Assembly: GCF_001590785.1 (NCBI RefSeq)
Contig: NZ_LTAO01000001.1
Span: 1-64,000 of the forward strand
From: Alkalihalobacillus trypoxylicola
GTDB lineage: Bacteria; Bacillota; Bacilli; Bacillales; Bacillaceae_D
Direction of reading: 5' to 3'
DNA length: 64,000 nt
Below the pieces are notes generated by a model. That model searched no databases, had not been told where the DNA came from, and saw only the letters and a list, made by a program, of their open reading frames with translations. Both the position numbers and the translations under genes were made by a program. Shown piece after piece: positions 38,043 to 47,755 of this stretch; the stretch's first letter is position 1; the number at the start of each line of letters is the position of its first letter.

Positions 38043-38092
38043 AAAAGGAATAGAGTGTAATATGCAAACTTTTGTAAGGAATATTTGTAAAA

Positions 38093-38347
38093 AAGGTGAG
38101 TGAACAACTCATGAGGCTGGGACACTACGGTTGAATAAAGAGAACTCCACATATGTTAGGTGCCACTCCGAATCCACTGGAGTCTCCGTGCCTTGTTCGC
38201 TAGATTCACACTTTTATAAAGGATCTATACCAAGTTCAAAAGAACCCTCTTTCTTTTCACACACAAGAAGAAGGGTTCCTTGTTCATTATCTGTGTTTCC
38301 ATACTCATCATTTAAAGTTTCGTTACATGAAATAATTTAAAAACAGG
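38093..38347 (+). repeat. Family B repeat, copy B2
   Basis: Conserved blocks: CTCATGAGGCTGGGACA, CTCCACATATGTTA, CCACTGGAGTCTCCGTGCCTT, CGCTAGATTCACACTTTTATAAAGGATC, the hairpin GAACCCTC…GAAGGGTTC (38242-38278), GTTTCGTTACATGA and TTTAAAAACAG. Fills the gap after VanW; no gene seen. Confidence 0.72.
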
Positions 38348-38394
38348 TTAATTCCCAGCGTTTACAATTAAACGTATAAGAATGTCTTAAATTC

Positions 38395-38574
38395 TCATTT
38401 ACTACTTCTTAATAGTGAGTTCAATTCATTTATTTCCTCTTCTAAACTGATTAATTGTTTTTCTAATGGAGACATATTATGTGAGAGTGATTCCACTTTC
38501 TCCAAGTCTTGCTGCAATCGAACATATTCAGCTTTTAGTTCCTCAAGTCTATCTTTAACCTTTTCTTGCGCCAT
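38395..38574 (-). CDS. SE1832-family small coiled-coil protein
   Basis: A 59-residue protein read as MAQEKVKDRLEELKAEYVRL then a continuing helix, ending …NELNSLLRSSK. Heptad-like Leu/Ile spacing suggests one long coiled-coil helix. Size and the N-terminal KLEELKAEYVRLQ.DLEK-type pattern fit the SE1832 family of uncharacterised Firmicute proteins. ATG 38574 follows a GGGGGG purine-rich site. Function unknown. Confidence 0.8.
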   Translation of the reverse strand: MAQEKVKDRLEELKAEYVRLQQDLEKVESLSHNMSPLEKQLISLEEEINELNSLLRSSK

Positions 38575-38650
38575 ACCCCATTCCCCCCATCTTTTTTGAT
38601 CTTAACCTAAAATGAATCACTCAACAAGGTAAGTATTATTCAAATCATCA

Positions 38651-39664
38651 TTATTGATTTTCACTAAAAATTTCAGCTACCATTTCATAAGATTTTAAGC
38701 GGTCATTAATATCGTAAATCATTGAGCTAATAATGATTTCATCCGCATTCGTTTCTTTTAGAAACGAGATTAACCCCTCTTCAACAACTTGCTTATTACC
38801 AATAATATTAGAGGATGACCTTTTTTCTAATGCCATTTGTTCTTGAAATGATAGATGATGGTCGATTTGTTCGGTAGCAGGAATCAATCGCGCAGGCTTA
38901 CCACGGATTAAAGATAAAAACTGATGCTCTTGACTACTCGCTAACCAATTAGCTTTTTCTGTTGTTTCGGCAGCAATTACATTCATACCGACCATTACAT
39001 AAGGTTTATCTAAAACATCAGATGGTTCGAAATGATCCCGATAAATCTTAAGAGCAGGTAATGTATAATCAGGTGAAAAATGACTAGCAAATGCGAATGG
39101 CAAACCTAACTCGCCTGCTAATTTAGCACTAAAACCACTTGAACCTAACAACCAAATGGGAATATTTTGTCCTTCTCCAGGATATGCTCGAACGAGCGGT
39201 GGATATAGCGAACGCTCTGGATTAAAGTACGTTCTTAATTCTTCCACTTGTTCTGGAAACTGATCTCCATTTTGATGTAGGCTTCTTCTAATCGCTTGCA
39301 TTGTTGCCTGGTCACTTCCAGGCGCTCTGCCAAGACCAAGGTCTATTCTCCCTGGATGAAGAGCCTCTAAGGTGCCGAATTGCTCGGCAATAAGTAAGCT
39401 CGAATGATTAGGCAACATAATTCCACCAGCCCCTATTCGTATACTCTTTGTGTGTTGAGCAAGGTGACCAATGACAACCGAAGTCGCAGAGCTTCCAATA
39501 CCAGGCATATTATGATGTTCAGCGACCCAATAGCGATTATAGCCAAGCTGCTCTGCTTTTTGAGCCAATGTAACACTATTTGAAAAAGTTTCTTCTATAT
39601 TTTTCCCTTCTAAAATCGGGACTAAATCTAAAACTGAATATTGTATATCTTTTATTGATTTCAT
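38651..39664 (-). CDS. LLM-class (luciferase-like) flavin-dependent monooxygenase
   Basis: A 337-residue luciferase-fold oxidoreductase of the group 1 family common in Bacillus. Markers: [85 protein letters not shown] or F420 use and substrate are not determinable. No neighbour indicates a pathway. Good GAGGTG ribosome site. Confidence 0.9.
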   Translation of the reverse strand: MKSIKDIQYSVLDLVPILEGKNIEETFSNSVTLAQKAEQLGYNRYWVAEHHNMPGIGSSATSVVIGHLAQHTKSIRIGAGGIMLPNHSSLLIAEQFGTLEALHPGRIDLGLGRAPGSDQATMQAIRRSLHQNGDQFPEQVEELRTYFNPERSLYPPLVRAYPGEGQNIPIWLLGSSGFSAKLAGELGLPFAFASHFSPDYTLPALKIYRDHFEPSDVLDKPYVMVGMNVIAAETTEKANWLASSQEHQFLSLIRGKPARLIPATEQIDHHLSFQEQMALEKRSSSNIIGNKQVVEEGLISFLKETNADEIIISSMIYDINDRLKSYEMVAEIFSENQ

Positions 39665-39805
39665 TCCAAAACACCTCTTTTTATATTCTCCACACCTTTT
39701 ATCGTATTAAACATTTTTTGTTACGTCTATTTTTTTGCTTATAATATGTATGACATGAGATAATGAAGTAACGCTTAAAGAATTTTGGTAGAGGAGAAAT
39801 ATGTA

Positions 39806-40102
39806 ATGAATCAGAATGTTGACCAAAAAATTATTGACCAATATCAAATGGATGAAAGAATGATGATTTTAATTTATAGTCAATGGTGTATTAATCAAGG
39901 TTTAAATCCTTTTAAGCTCTATGAGCAGGCTTATCCGGACCAATTCAAAAACCCTATTTTAAAAGAAGTTCAAGAATTAACGGTTTCTAAAGAGGAAGCT
40001 GGAGAAATTAATAATGAAACTTTATTGAATGTTCTTTCTCTATTCGGAAATGATGAGCTTGCGTTTGTTGTCACGGAAGAAATAAAGAAACAGTCTAAAT
40101 AA
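39806..40102 (+). CDS. Conserved hypothetical protein (98 aa)
   Basis: A small acidic, all-helical-looking cytoplasmic protein (MNQNVDQKIIDQYQMDERMM…) with no signal or membrane segment. It has the look of a conserved Bacillaceae protein of unknown function. Start taken at ATG 39806 (GAGGAG 9 bases upstream) rather than at the TTG 7 codons earlier. Followed by a strong terminator, so it is a real transcription unit. Confidence 0.75.
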   Translation: MNQNVDQKIIDQYQMDERMMILIYSQWCINQGLNPFKLYEQAYPDQFKNPILKEVQELTVSKEEAGEINNETLLNVLSLFGNDELAFVVTEEIKKQSK

Positions 40103-40120
40103 TTTTTTTTAATCACAAAA

Positions 40121-40159
40121 AGGTAACCCCTAACCATATTGGCGTATTTGGGGTTACCT
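40121..40159 (+). terminator. Terminator after the 98-aa hypothetical gene
   Basis: AGGTAACCCC pairs perfectly with GGGGTTACCT across a 19-base loop; T-rich sequence follows. The remaining stretch to 40489 holds only AT-rich sequence in which I see nothing further. Confidence 0.7.
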
Positions 40160-40489
40160 CATCCTATTTCAATTAGCATTATTCTTATTTTCCCTTCCAA
40201 ATGCACAAAAGCCTTACTCGAAAAACATTTATGCCTTCTTGATATTATGTGTTATAAAGTGAATTCCCATGTACATAAGTTTATTTTGTACATTTCGCTA
40301 ACGGTACGTCATTGGACTCACGTCCCTTCTTATTCACATTTTTATTTGTAGGTTTCGTATGCAGCTCCTTTCTTTGATTGTTTTTATTTTAACGAAACGT
40401 GTTCTTTTTGTAAATTTCGTAAAAAGTTCGTTTCCATCGATTTTCTACTAATTTTCTCACTAATTCGTCATTTATCTGTTGTTTTCTAA

Positions 40490-41956
40490 TTATTTTGAAT
40501 AATTAATTATATCATCTTTAATTCGCATAACACTTTCTTTATCTGTCTTACTATTAATACTGAAATTTTGTTTATAATTCTCATGGCCCTTACCAGTAAT
40601 CACTACCCAGCTGTCATCGATTGCTTGTTCCATAGCAAATTTTATAGCTAACGTTCTGTCTGGAATCATTTTAATTTTATTTTGATTAAAAGATTGAGCA
40701 AGTCGTTTCCATTCCACTTCCATTTCCTCTAAAGACATTCCATTTAGATCATCTAAACATATAATCGTTAAGTCGCTCAGTTCCACCGAAAATGAAAGCA
40801 TTTTTTTTCTTTTGGAAGAATCTCCATCGCCTCTAAAACCGAAAACATGAATCACTTTTTCTGGTTTAAATTTTTTGACTGTTTTTAAACAAGCATATAT
40901 AGCGTCTGGCGAATGTGCATAATCAATGACTGCTTTTCTACTATGTGAGTATGTTATCATTTCAAATCGTCCGGGTACTCCAGTAAAACTCATTAAGGCT
41001 TCTTTAATCACTAGACGGCTTATGCCGCACGTCTCAGCTGTTACAAAAGCTAATAGGGCATTCCGATTTTGATAAACACCTGTTTTAGGAATCGTTAGCT
41101 TACTTATCGGTAATAATGAATCACTCCAGATTAACTCATTAGAAAATTCGTTACTATAATCAATAACGTCATTATGACTATGAGCTCCAACTGTAGTTAC
41201 TGGAATTTCCTTCATCATCAAGTGATGAACAAGCTTTTCTGACCAAAATTTAGTATAAGTGCTCACAATCGCTTCTCCTGATTTTATATTTAACAGGTCA
41301 AATAATTTCAGCTTGCTAGCAAAATAAGCTTGAAGATTATGATGATAGTTCAAATGGTCATGTGTTAAATTTGTAAACAACGCATAATCAAAACCAATCT
41401 CATCCACTCTACCTTGATCAAGTCCATGTGATGACACTTCAATAATGACAAACTCATCTTTACTTTTTGAAAGAAGTTTATGGAGTGTGAGGGCATCAGG
41501 AGTAGTGTGTGAGGAATCATACGTTTTTCCGTTTATGATGTGATAGACAGAACCAATTAAACTGCATGTTTTTCCTGCCGTCTTTAGAATGTGATAAAGC
41601 ATAAAAGAAACAGTCGTTTTACCATTTGTTCCAGTTATACCAATAATCCGATGATGTTGGGACGGAAACTGATAAAATTTGGATGCTAATAATGATAAGC
41701 ACTTTCTACTATCTTCAACAATATAGCATGGGATTGACAGACTATTATTGACTTGTCTTTCAGCAATTACCGCAACCGCGCCATTGCTTATTGCATCATC
41801 AATGAAGTCATGACCATCAAACTGGTGTCCCTTTATCGCAATAAAAATAAAGTCCTCTTCAATATATTTGGAATTATAATGGATTCCTTTAATGTCTCTG
41901 TCTACTTTCAATTCTTCGTCTATTCCTATAGATGAAAGTAATGTAAGTAACCTCAT
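40490..41956 (-). CDS. MurE-like Mur ligase lacking the DNPR motif
   Basis: A 488-residue Mur ligase resembling UDP-MurNAc-tripeptide synthetase (MurE): three domains, ATP loop GITGTNGKTT (106-115), UDP-sugar part HTTPDALTLHKLL, carbamylated-lysine region ASKLKLF (K215/K217), and GKGHE near the end. Where MurE of diaminopimelate-type bacteria has DNPR, this protein reads LDDLNGMSLEEME (401-413). The amino acid added is therefore probably not meso-diaminopimelate. It is monocistronic, away from the division cell-wall cluster, hence a paralogue of unknown substrate. Start at ATG 41956 (GAGGAG upstream). Confidence 0.85.
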   Translation of the reverse strand: MRLLTLLSSIGIDEELKVDRDIKGIHYNSKYIEEDFIFIAIKGHQFDGHDFIDDAISNGAVAVIAERQVNNSLSIPCYIVEDSRKCLSLLASKFYQFPSQHHRIIGITGTNGKTTVSFMLYHILKTAGKTCSLIGSVYHIINGKTYDSSHTTPDALTLHKLLSKSKDEFVIIEVSSHGLDQGRVDEIGFDYALFTNLTHDHLNYHHNLQAYFASKLKLFDLLNIKSGEAIVSTYTKFWSEKLVHHLMMKEIPVTTVGAHSHNDVIDYSNEFSNELIWSDSLLPISKLTIPKTGVYQNRNALLAFVTAETCGISRLVIKEALMSFTGVPGRFEMITYSHSRKAVIDYAHSPDAIYACLKTVKKFKPEKVIHVFGFRGDGDSSKRKKMLSFSVELSDLTIICLDDLNGMSLEEMEVEWKRLAQSFNQNKIKMIPDRTLAIKFAMEQAIDDSWVVITGKGHENYKQNFSINSKTDKESVMRIKDDIINYSK

Positions 41957-42128
41957 AGTTATGATCTCCTCAAACAAAGAATTGACCATAGTTTTTCCTG
42001 TTCATATTGAATATATCCTTTTCTAATTTGAAAATTGCTCAGGTAAAATCCACCTTTTAACGATAAAAATATATATCGTATTTCAACGAACTTGAAAAGT
42101 AAAAAAGTGATTAAGAATATTATAAAAA

Positions 42129-42430
42129 AGAGTGTAGGATTATACTCATTATTGAAAACCTCCACATATGTTAAGAGCCAGGTTTTTCGCTCTCCAAACA
42201 CTCTGCGTATGGTTTTAAAGTACATTCCGTCATAGTCACTTCATTGCACTAGAGTCTCCACTCCTTATATTCAATAAATTTTGTATTCATAAAGAATCTA
42301 GAAACACAAAGCGCCCCTCCTACTTTATAAGAAGGAAGGGTCTATTTGTCATTAGTTTAGCTTTCCATTACATACCATTTTCATTTCACTACATAAGATA
42401 TTTAAAAACAGCTTTTGTCCCAGCAGCTTT
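42129..42430 (+). repeat. Family B repeat, copy B3
   Basis: Blocks: ATACTCATTATTGAA, CTCCACATATGTTAAGAGCC, CACTAGAGTCTCCACTCC, TTCATAAAGAATCTA, the hairpin CCCCTCCT…AAGGAAGGG (42314-42341), TTCACTACATAAGATATTTAAAAACAGC and TTTTGTCCCAGC. Fills most of the MurE-HflX gap. A short ORF read across it is judged spurious. Confidence 0.7.
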
Positions 42431-42451
42431 GATTACATTTTACTATTACCG

Positions 42452-43744
42452 TCACTGTATCTCCATACTTTCATTTTGGAGCCAATCACTGTATTTATCC
42501 TTAACATGTCGAGAACATTGAGCTTGCAAAAATGTTCCATTTTCTAGATACTCCCATTTCTTAATCAATGCATGTTCTTTCATTTCATCAATAATGGCAC
42601 TCTTCTCATACGGAATCAAAAAATCACATACGATTTGCTCCCCATATAACTGTTCTTGAATAATGGTTGTTAGAGAATCAAGACCTTTTTTATTTTTAGT
42701 AGAAATATAAACGGTATTTTCTCTGCCATAATCAGGAACCTCATTCATTAAATCAATCTTATTATAAGCATAAATCATTGGGATGTCTTTAACTCCAATT
42801 TCCTTTAATGTATGATTGGTCACTTCAATTTGCTCTTCAAAGAAAGGATTAGAATAGTCAACGACATGTATCAGTAAGTCAGCTTCTTTAACCTCTTCAA
42901 GAGTTGAACGAAAGGCTTTTACAAGATGATGTGGCAATCGTTCGACAAACCCGACTGTATCGGTTAATAGAAAAGGAAAAAATTCCGGTAAAGCAATCTT
43001 TCGAACAGACGTTTCCAAGGTTGCAAACAGCATATTTTCCTCATAGACATATTTGGAAGTTTGCGTCTGGTTTGTATCCATTTCTAAAAATCGATTCATG
43101 AGTGTCGATTTCCCTGCATTTGTATAGCCTACTAATGCAACCGTTCGAATTCCCTGCTTATTTCTTCTTCCTCTTTGTACTTTTCTATGCTTAACTAATT
43201 GCTTTAAATCATTTTGTAAAGAATTAATTTTAGATTCTATATGTCTTCTATCAAGCTCTAATTTTTTTTCACCAGCACCTCTATTGAAGGTTCCAACACC
43301 GCCTCCACCCTGTCTACCTAGAGATTTTCTTAAGCCAATTAGACGGGGAAGCATGTATTGCCATTCGGCAATTTCTACTTGGAGCTTTGCTTCTTTTGTT
43401 TTTGCTCTAATCGCAAAAATATCTAAAATAAGAATCGTTCGGTCGATGACTCGACAAGATAAAACCGATTCAATATTTCTAATCTGTGAAGAAGATAGCT
43501 CATCATTAAAAATGACAGTTTCTACGTTCTTCTCCTCCATCAATACTTTCAATTCATTTAATTTTCCAGAGCCAATATAAGTCGTCGGGTGAATCTGCTC
43601 AAGTTTTTGAGAAAGAACAGCTACAACTTGTAATTGGCATGCTTCAGCTAATTGTTTTAATTCATTCATGGATCGTTCATGTTGGTATTGTTCTGTACTT
43701 GCTTCCTCGACACCAACAATGATTACTTGCTCTAATTCTTGCAT
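42452..43744 (-). CDS. hflX: GTPase HflX
   Basis: A 430-residue ribosome-associated GTPase that helps split stalled ribosomes. An N-terminal HflX domain (ATP-binding, residues 1-190) includes the glycine-rich GRQGGGGVGTFNRGAGE linker. The G domain has G1 GYTNAGKST (about 207), G3 DTVGF, G4 NKID and G5 near STKNKKG. Length equals typical Bacillus HflX. It stands in a line with the HAD gene upstream (gap of 24 bases), possibly co-transcribed. Confidence 0.95.
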   Translation of the reverse strand: MQELEQVIIVGVEEASTEQYQHERSMNELKQLAEACQLQVVAVLSQKLEQIHPTTYIGSGKLNELKVLMEEKNVETVIFNDELSSSQIRNIESVLSCRVIDRTILILDIFAIRAKTKEAKLQVEIAEWQYMLPRLIGLRKSLGRQGGGGVGTFNRGAGEKKLELDRRHIESKINSLQNDLKQLVKHRKVQRGRRNKQGIRTVALVGYTNAGKSTLMNRFLEMDTNQTQTSKYVYEENMLFATLETSVRKIALPEFFPFLLTDTVGFVERLPHHLVKAFRSTLEEVKEADLLIHVVDYSNPFFEEQIEVTNHTLKEIGVKDIPMIYAYNKIDLMNEVPDYGRENTVYISTKNKKGLDSLTTIIQEQLYGEQIVCDFLIPYEKSAIIDEMKEHALIKKWEYLENGTFLQAQCSRHVKDKYSDWLQNESMEIQ

Positions 43745-43768
43745 AATAACCTCCCTATTTCTTTGCTT

Positions 43769-44551
43769 TTAGCATTCGCTAAGAATAGAAAATAAATCAT
43801 GTAAGCTGTGTATTTCAAATGTAGGATTAACATCTGTAGCTTTCATTTCTTCACGATTAATCCATACAGATTGAATTCCGGTACGGTTTGCACCTAAAAT
43901 ATCCGTATTTAAATTATCTCCAACCATTAAAACTTCACTAGCAACTAACCCCATTTCCTCTAAAGCGTGTTCAAATATGGAAGGATCGGGTTTACCTTTG
44001 CCAAATTGACCTGAAATGATTATTTTCTCAAAAAAAGGAGCGATTTCAGGTGTTATCGTTAATTTAATGTTTTGAAGTTGAGGAGACCCATTCGTTAATA
44101 ACAAAAGACGGTACTTTCCTTGTAATTTCTCTAAAACAGAATAGCTTTCTTCGTAAACAAAAGGATTTTTCTTCCTTTCTTCTGGAAAGGTTTCGGCTAA
44201 TGTTTCGGCAAAATCAGCATCTTCAATATGAAAAGCATTAAGTGCTGCTCTCCAAACTCTTTTTTGATAATCTGGAGCGATTTCCTTCATTTTGTTAAAA
44301 TCGATCCCTTTATCCTCAAATTTCCCCCATAAACCTTCAAAAGGATTAATACCAATCATTTGAGTAAATGGAAAAGTATCATATTGTCCATAAATAGCTT
44401 GAGCATTCTTTCTTACTTCTTGTTCAAATAAGTTGACATCTAAATCATATTTTTCCGCTGCTAGAAGGCACGTATTATACAATGCCGTTGCAACACTTTT
44501 TTTATCCCAAAGTAATGTATCATCTAAATCAAAAAAAATCGCCTTAATCAT
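43769..44551 (-). CDS. HAD-superfamily hydrolase (YfnB-like)
   Basis: A 260-residue HAD hydrolase with motif I FFDLDDTL (D8, D10), a large helical C1 cap, motif II LLLTNGSP, motif III Lys in GKGKPDPSIF and motif IV MVGDNLNTD. Similar to the YfnB/noncanonical pyrimidine nucleotidase group; substrate not determinable. ATG 44551 has GAGGAG upstream; three further codons are open. Just upstream of hflX. Confidence 0.87.
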   Translation of the reverse strand: MIKAIFFDLDDTLLWDKKSVATALYNTCLLAAEKYDLDVNLFEQEVRKNAQAIYGQYDTFPFTQMIGINPFEGLWGKFEDKGIDFNKMKEIAPDYQKRVWRAALNAFHIEDADFAETLAETFPEERKKNPFVYEESYSVLEKLQGKYRLLLLTNGSPQLQNIKLTITPEIAPFFEKIIISGQFGKGKPDPSIFEHALEEMGLVASEVLMVGDNLNTDILGANRTGIQSVWINREEMKATDVNPTFEIHSLHDLFSILSEC

Positions 44552-44643
44552 ACTCTCCACTCCTCAAACATTTTATCTTTACTCCTTAGAGTACAGCTTA
44601 ATGATGAGTGGGGCAAGTAGATTTAGCGATTTAATTATCTGTT

Positions 44644-44823
44644 TTAGTAGAGAATTCCCTTCAATTCAATTTCTACCGTTTCAAGAGTTTCAGCTTCTAA
44701 AGTTTGCTTTATTTTATTAGCCTTTTTAAAAGCATCTAGCATTCCACGCGCTTGAATGTGATGCTGCTCAGATACCTTTTGATTTTCCTTTGTGAGGCAA
44801 TAAAGAAAAACATATTGTTTCAA
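44644..44823 (-). CDS. Small hypothetical protein (59 aa, TTG start)
   Basis: A 59-residue product MKQYVFLYCLTKENQKVSEQ followed by a helical, charged tail ending EIELKGILY. The near-perfect GGAGGTG site 8 bases before a TTG decides the start. Composition is that of a soluble protein. I do not recognise a family. Lies between the HAD gene and repeat A6. Confidence 0.6.
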   Translation of the reverse strand: MKQYVFLYCLTKENQKVSEQHHIQARGMLDAFKKANKIKQTLEAETLETVEIELKGILY

Positions 44824-45005
44824 TGGACGAACACCTCCGTTAGAATGGATATTACTAGTCATTCTATAATTTCATGTTCTTTTTTTCCATTGATTTTGTA
44901 AGATTATATACCGTTTTTCTTAAATAAAAAAATTATTTGACATCAATTGATCATTTATAACAACTTGTTACAAATTTTAATAAATGCAAGGCTTTTTCAT
45001 ATATT

Positions 45006-45272
45006 TGAATCATTTCATCATTCCTATCCTTAAATGAAAACCGAGCGGTTAGGTTTTGATTTTCACTTTAGGCAGATGCTTTCCCAAGGGCTTGTTTTCA
45101 GCTAACTCTGACTATTCAGAGCGTCTTCAGAGTGGATCTTCAAACCGCGCTCACCCTTTGGGAGTCACTACCTACCGTTACAAATCAATAAGATTTTTAA
45201 CAAACATTCAATAGATATTTTATAATAATACGTTCAGTTTCATTCACTTATAGAGCAATGATGAAATTCACT
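45006..45272 (+). repeat. Family A fold-back repeat, copy A6
   Basis: The most complete copy. Outer arms: GAATCATTTCATCATT at left and AATGATGAAATTCACTG at right. Middle arms GAAAACCGAGCG / CGTTCAGTTTC. Inner arms GATTTTCACTTTAGGCAG…TTTCCCAAGGG / CCCTTTGGGAGTCACTACCTACC. Apical CTCTGACTATTCAGAG is itself a perfect hairpin. Upstream, 44824-45005 is AT-rich with nothing else seen. Confidence 0.87.
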
Positions 45273-45332
45273 GATTTAAATATCGTTTGGTACTTGGTGA
45301 ATATCTTCTTTAAAACACACCCTAATTTGGAA

Positions 45333-47606
45333 CTACTTCTCCTTCTTTGAAATCATGCGAACCTCATAAACTCCACCTGCTATCGATTGAGGTGCTGAAG
45401 AAAAGCGGACGGTAACAGAGCTTTTATCATTGGTAAGAGAAATCGGCAACTCATAATCAATAGTAAAAAGCTCACCGGGTTGTTGATGATTTAATTGTTG
45501 AGTGGCTATCATTTCTTCCTCAACAAATAGACTGAATTCTCTTTTATACCACTGATTTTGATGTTCTATTGGAGCATCATCTCCACTATAGGTCACCCTT
45601 AACATCATTGCTTCCTCCTTTAAAACCTTCATTTCATAGCTAAAGAAACCATCTATACAGTCTCTCCATCCCTTGCGCGCTTTATGGGAATAGCCAGATC
45701 TAGAATTATGACTTTTTAAGTGATGTTCTATTTCCGGCTGCTGCTCATGAGGATTTACGACATCAATGGTGATCGCCTTTAATTCATCGGCTTTTTCTTT
45801 TTCCTCATCTATAAAATGTTCATACGTATCACGATTCATTAAGGTCCAATAAAGGGTATAACGCTCATGATGTAATTGGTAAAACGGAATGAGCCTCATC
45901 GAAAGATTGCCCGGCTGAGCAATAGGAGCTGTCATAAATTCTAAAGGACGACCTTCAATAGGTTGTATCCACTTATTTATGTCATCTTCAGGAGTCACAA
46001 GAGTCGGCACTTGAATCAAAGGATGATGATTTAATTTTAAATGATCATCCAGCTGATCACTTTCTGGAAAGTTTTCTCTTCCTAAGGCACCAGCTAAAAC
46101 GATCGGTCCATATAAAAAAGCTACTTTATTAGGGTCTTGTTTCGTAGACTCTTTATAAAGAGACATATGCCACTTTATTTTTATTTCGTCACCCTGCATC
46201 CATTCTCTTTCCAATTTGAGATAGCCTTTCTTAATAAGTCCCTCAACTTCTTGATCATTTATCAATACGGTATACTGACTAGAGCACCAATCTGGAATTC
46301 GAACATGTAGAGCTTGACATTCTCTATCCGTTTTTTCCATAATCAATGTCGTTTCGTTACTCTCTGGAAAAAGTGTTTTCTGTTTAATGACCATTTTTCC
46401 ATCATTTATTGCTAACTCAGAAGAAATAAATAAATTCACAAAAATATCTGAGTTTTTTTGATAGTATATACTGTTGATATAACGTGCTGGATTCTCCATT
46501 CCTGTACCTGTACAACACCAAAAAGACTCATCCGGTGTGCAATAAATTTTAAAGTGACCAGGCTCTGTCGGTATAAAGTACGTTTTCATTCCTGTCTCAG
46601 GATCCTGTGAAGCTAAAATGTGATTATACAATGCCCTTTCATAAAAATTCATATATTCTGCTTTTTGTTCCCAACTAAAGAGAATTTCTGTGAGCTTTAG
46701 CATGTTATACGTATTACAGGTTTCTGCCGTTTGGATACCTAGTTCATTTGTTTTCTCTGGACCAAAATGTTCATCTATACTATTTCCACCAATGACATAA
46801 GAGCGGTGCTTAGTCACTTGATTCCAAAAGAAAGTAACCATTTTCTTGTACTGTTCGTCTTTCGTAATATTATAAAGCTTTGCCGCACCGATAAGCTTTG
46901 GAATTTGAGTATTAGCATGTCTCCCTTCCAATTCATCGATCCCATCAGCAAGTGGTTCAAGAACCTCTTTATGACAAAAACGAATCGCCAATTGTAAATA
47001 GTCTTCCTTTCCTGTTAAAAGATAAAGATCAGCAAAAACTTCATTCATTCCACCATGCTCACAATAGAGCATTTTTTCGAACTGATCATCATCTAAAGCT
47101 TTTAGACCGTTTTTTGCCCAGTCTGCTAGTTTAAGAACAACCTCCAAAGCTTGCTTGTTTTGAGTTAAATGATAGGTATCTATTAAACCTGCATAAATTT
47201 TGTGAATACTGTACCATGGCACCCAGCCTCCAGCAAGATTAAAACGGCTCACCTCAAATTCGCCCGTAAATACCTTGTCAAAGCATTCTCTTGAAAACCC
47301 AGCAATAAACCCTTCACTATCTAATTTTTGGAGTTCAGCTAATTCTGAAATCGCATAATCAAGCTTGTCCTTTAAGGCTTGATCCCTAGTTTGAACATAC
47401 ATACTAGCAGTAGCAGATAACCAATGACCAATGGAATGTCCGCTAATGCCTCTTTTTTCCCATCCTCCATATCGCTCCTTTTTGGCCACCTTTCCAGCCG
47501 CTTCAAAGCAAGGAGCTATGAGGCGATCAACATCTAAATATAAAAGATATTCCTTACCTTTTTCCCGTGATTGTTTGAACATTCCATCCAAAAGCTTTAC
47601 ATTCAT
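45333..47606 (-). CDS. GH127 beta-L-arabinofuranosidase-family protein (DUF1680)
   Basis: A 757-residue cytoplasmic glycosidase: (alpha/alpha)6 barrel then beta domains. The zinc/nucleophile set seen in Bifidobacterium HypBA1 (E338, C340, C417, C418) is matched by E295 and C297 (AETCNTY) and C364-C365 (WCCTGTGMENPARY). The barrel start KRGISGHSIGHWLSA is typical. It likely removes beta-L-arabinofuranosyl residues from plant glycoprotein or pectin fragments; other GH127/DUF1680 activities exist. Start at ATG 47606, with GGGAGG upstream. Divergent from the AraC gene. Confidence 0.9.
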   Translation of the reverse strand: MNVKLLDGMFKQSREKGKEYLLYLDVDRLIAPCFEAAGKVAKKERYGGWEKRGISGHSIGHWLSATASMYVQTRDQALKDKLDYAISELAELQKLDSEGFIAGFSRECFDKVFTGEFEVSRFNLAGGWVPWYSIHKIYAGLIDTYHLTQNKQALEVVLKLADWAKNGLKALDDDQFEKMLYCEHGGMNEVFADLYLLTGKEDYLQLAIRFCHKEVLEPLADGIDELEGRHANTQIPKLIGAAKLYNITKDEQYKKMVTFFWNQVTKHRSYVIGGNSIDEHFGPEKTNELGIQTAETCNTYNMLKLTEILFSWEQKAEYMNFYERALYNHILASQDPETGMKTYFIPTEPGHFKIYCTPDESFWCCTGTGMENPARYINSIYYQKNSDIFVNLFISSELAINDGKMVIKQKTLFPESNETTLIMEKTDRECQALHVRIPDWCSSQYTVLINDQEVEGLIKKGYLKLEREWMQGDEIKIKWHMSLYKESTKQDPNKVAFLYGPIVLAGALGRENFPESDQLDDHLKLNHHPLIQVPTLVTPEDDINKWIQPIEGRPLEFMTAPIAQPGNLSMRLIPFYQLHHERYTLYWTLMNRDTYEHFIDEEKEKADELKAITIDVVNPHEQQPEIEHHLKSHNSRSGYSHKARKGWRDCIDGFFSYEMKVLKEEAMMLRVTYSGDDAPIEHQNQWYKREFSLFVEEEMIATQQLNHQQPGELFTIDYELPISLTNDKSSVTVRFSSAPQSIAGGVYEVRMISKKEK

Positions 47607-47755
47607 CACTATTGCCTCCCTATTTATTAGACGTTATATACTTTCTATTATGAAAAAGGAAGGTTATAATTGGAATTCACTAATCAATATAATCCATATC
47701 TTTTTTTTGGATTTTCAAGAAGAAGTATAAGCTATAAAAAGGATGAGGTGAAAAA

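Noticed and set aside
38131-38340. 69-codon plus-strand ORF
   Set aside because: Contained in family B copy B2; no family resemblance.
40160-40489. Possible small gene or RNA in the gap before the MurE-like gene
   Set aside because: Only AT-rich sequence with many stops and a weak GTACA inverted repeat; nothing supportable.
41959-42225. 88-codon minus-strand ORF before the MurE-like gene
   Set aside because: Mostly family B repeat sequence, poor composition, no ribosome site, and it does not resemble a protein family.
44941-44970. TTGACATCAATTGATCATTTATAAC as a promoter driving repeat A6
   Set aside because: TTGACA is followed by TATAAC after only 13 bases and nothing suitable occurs at 16-18.
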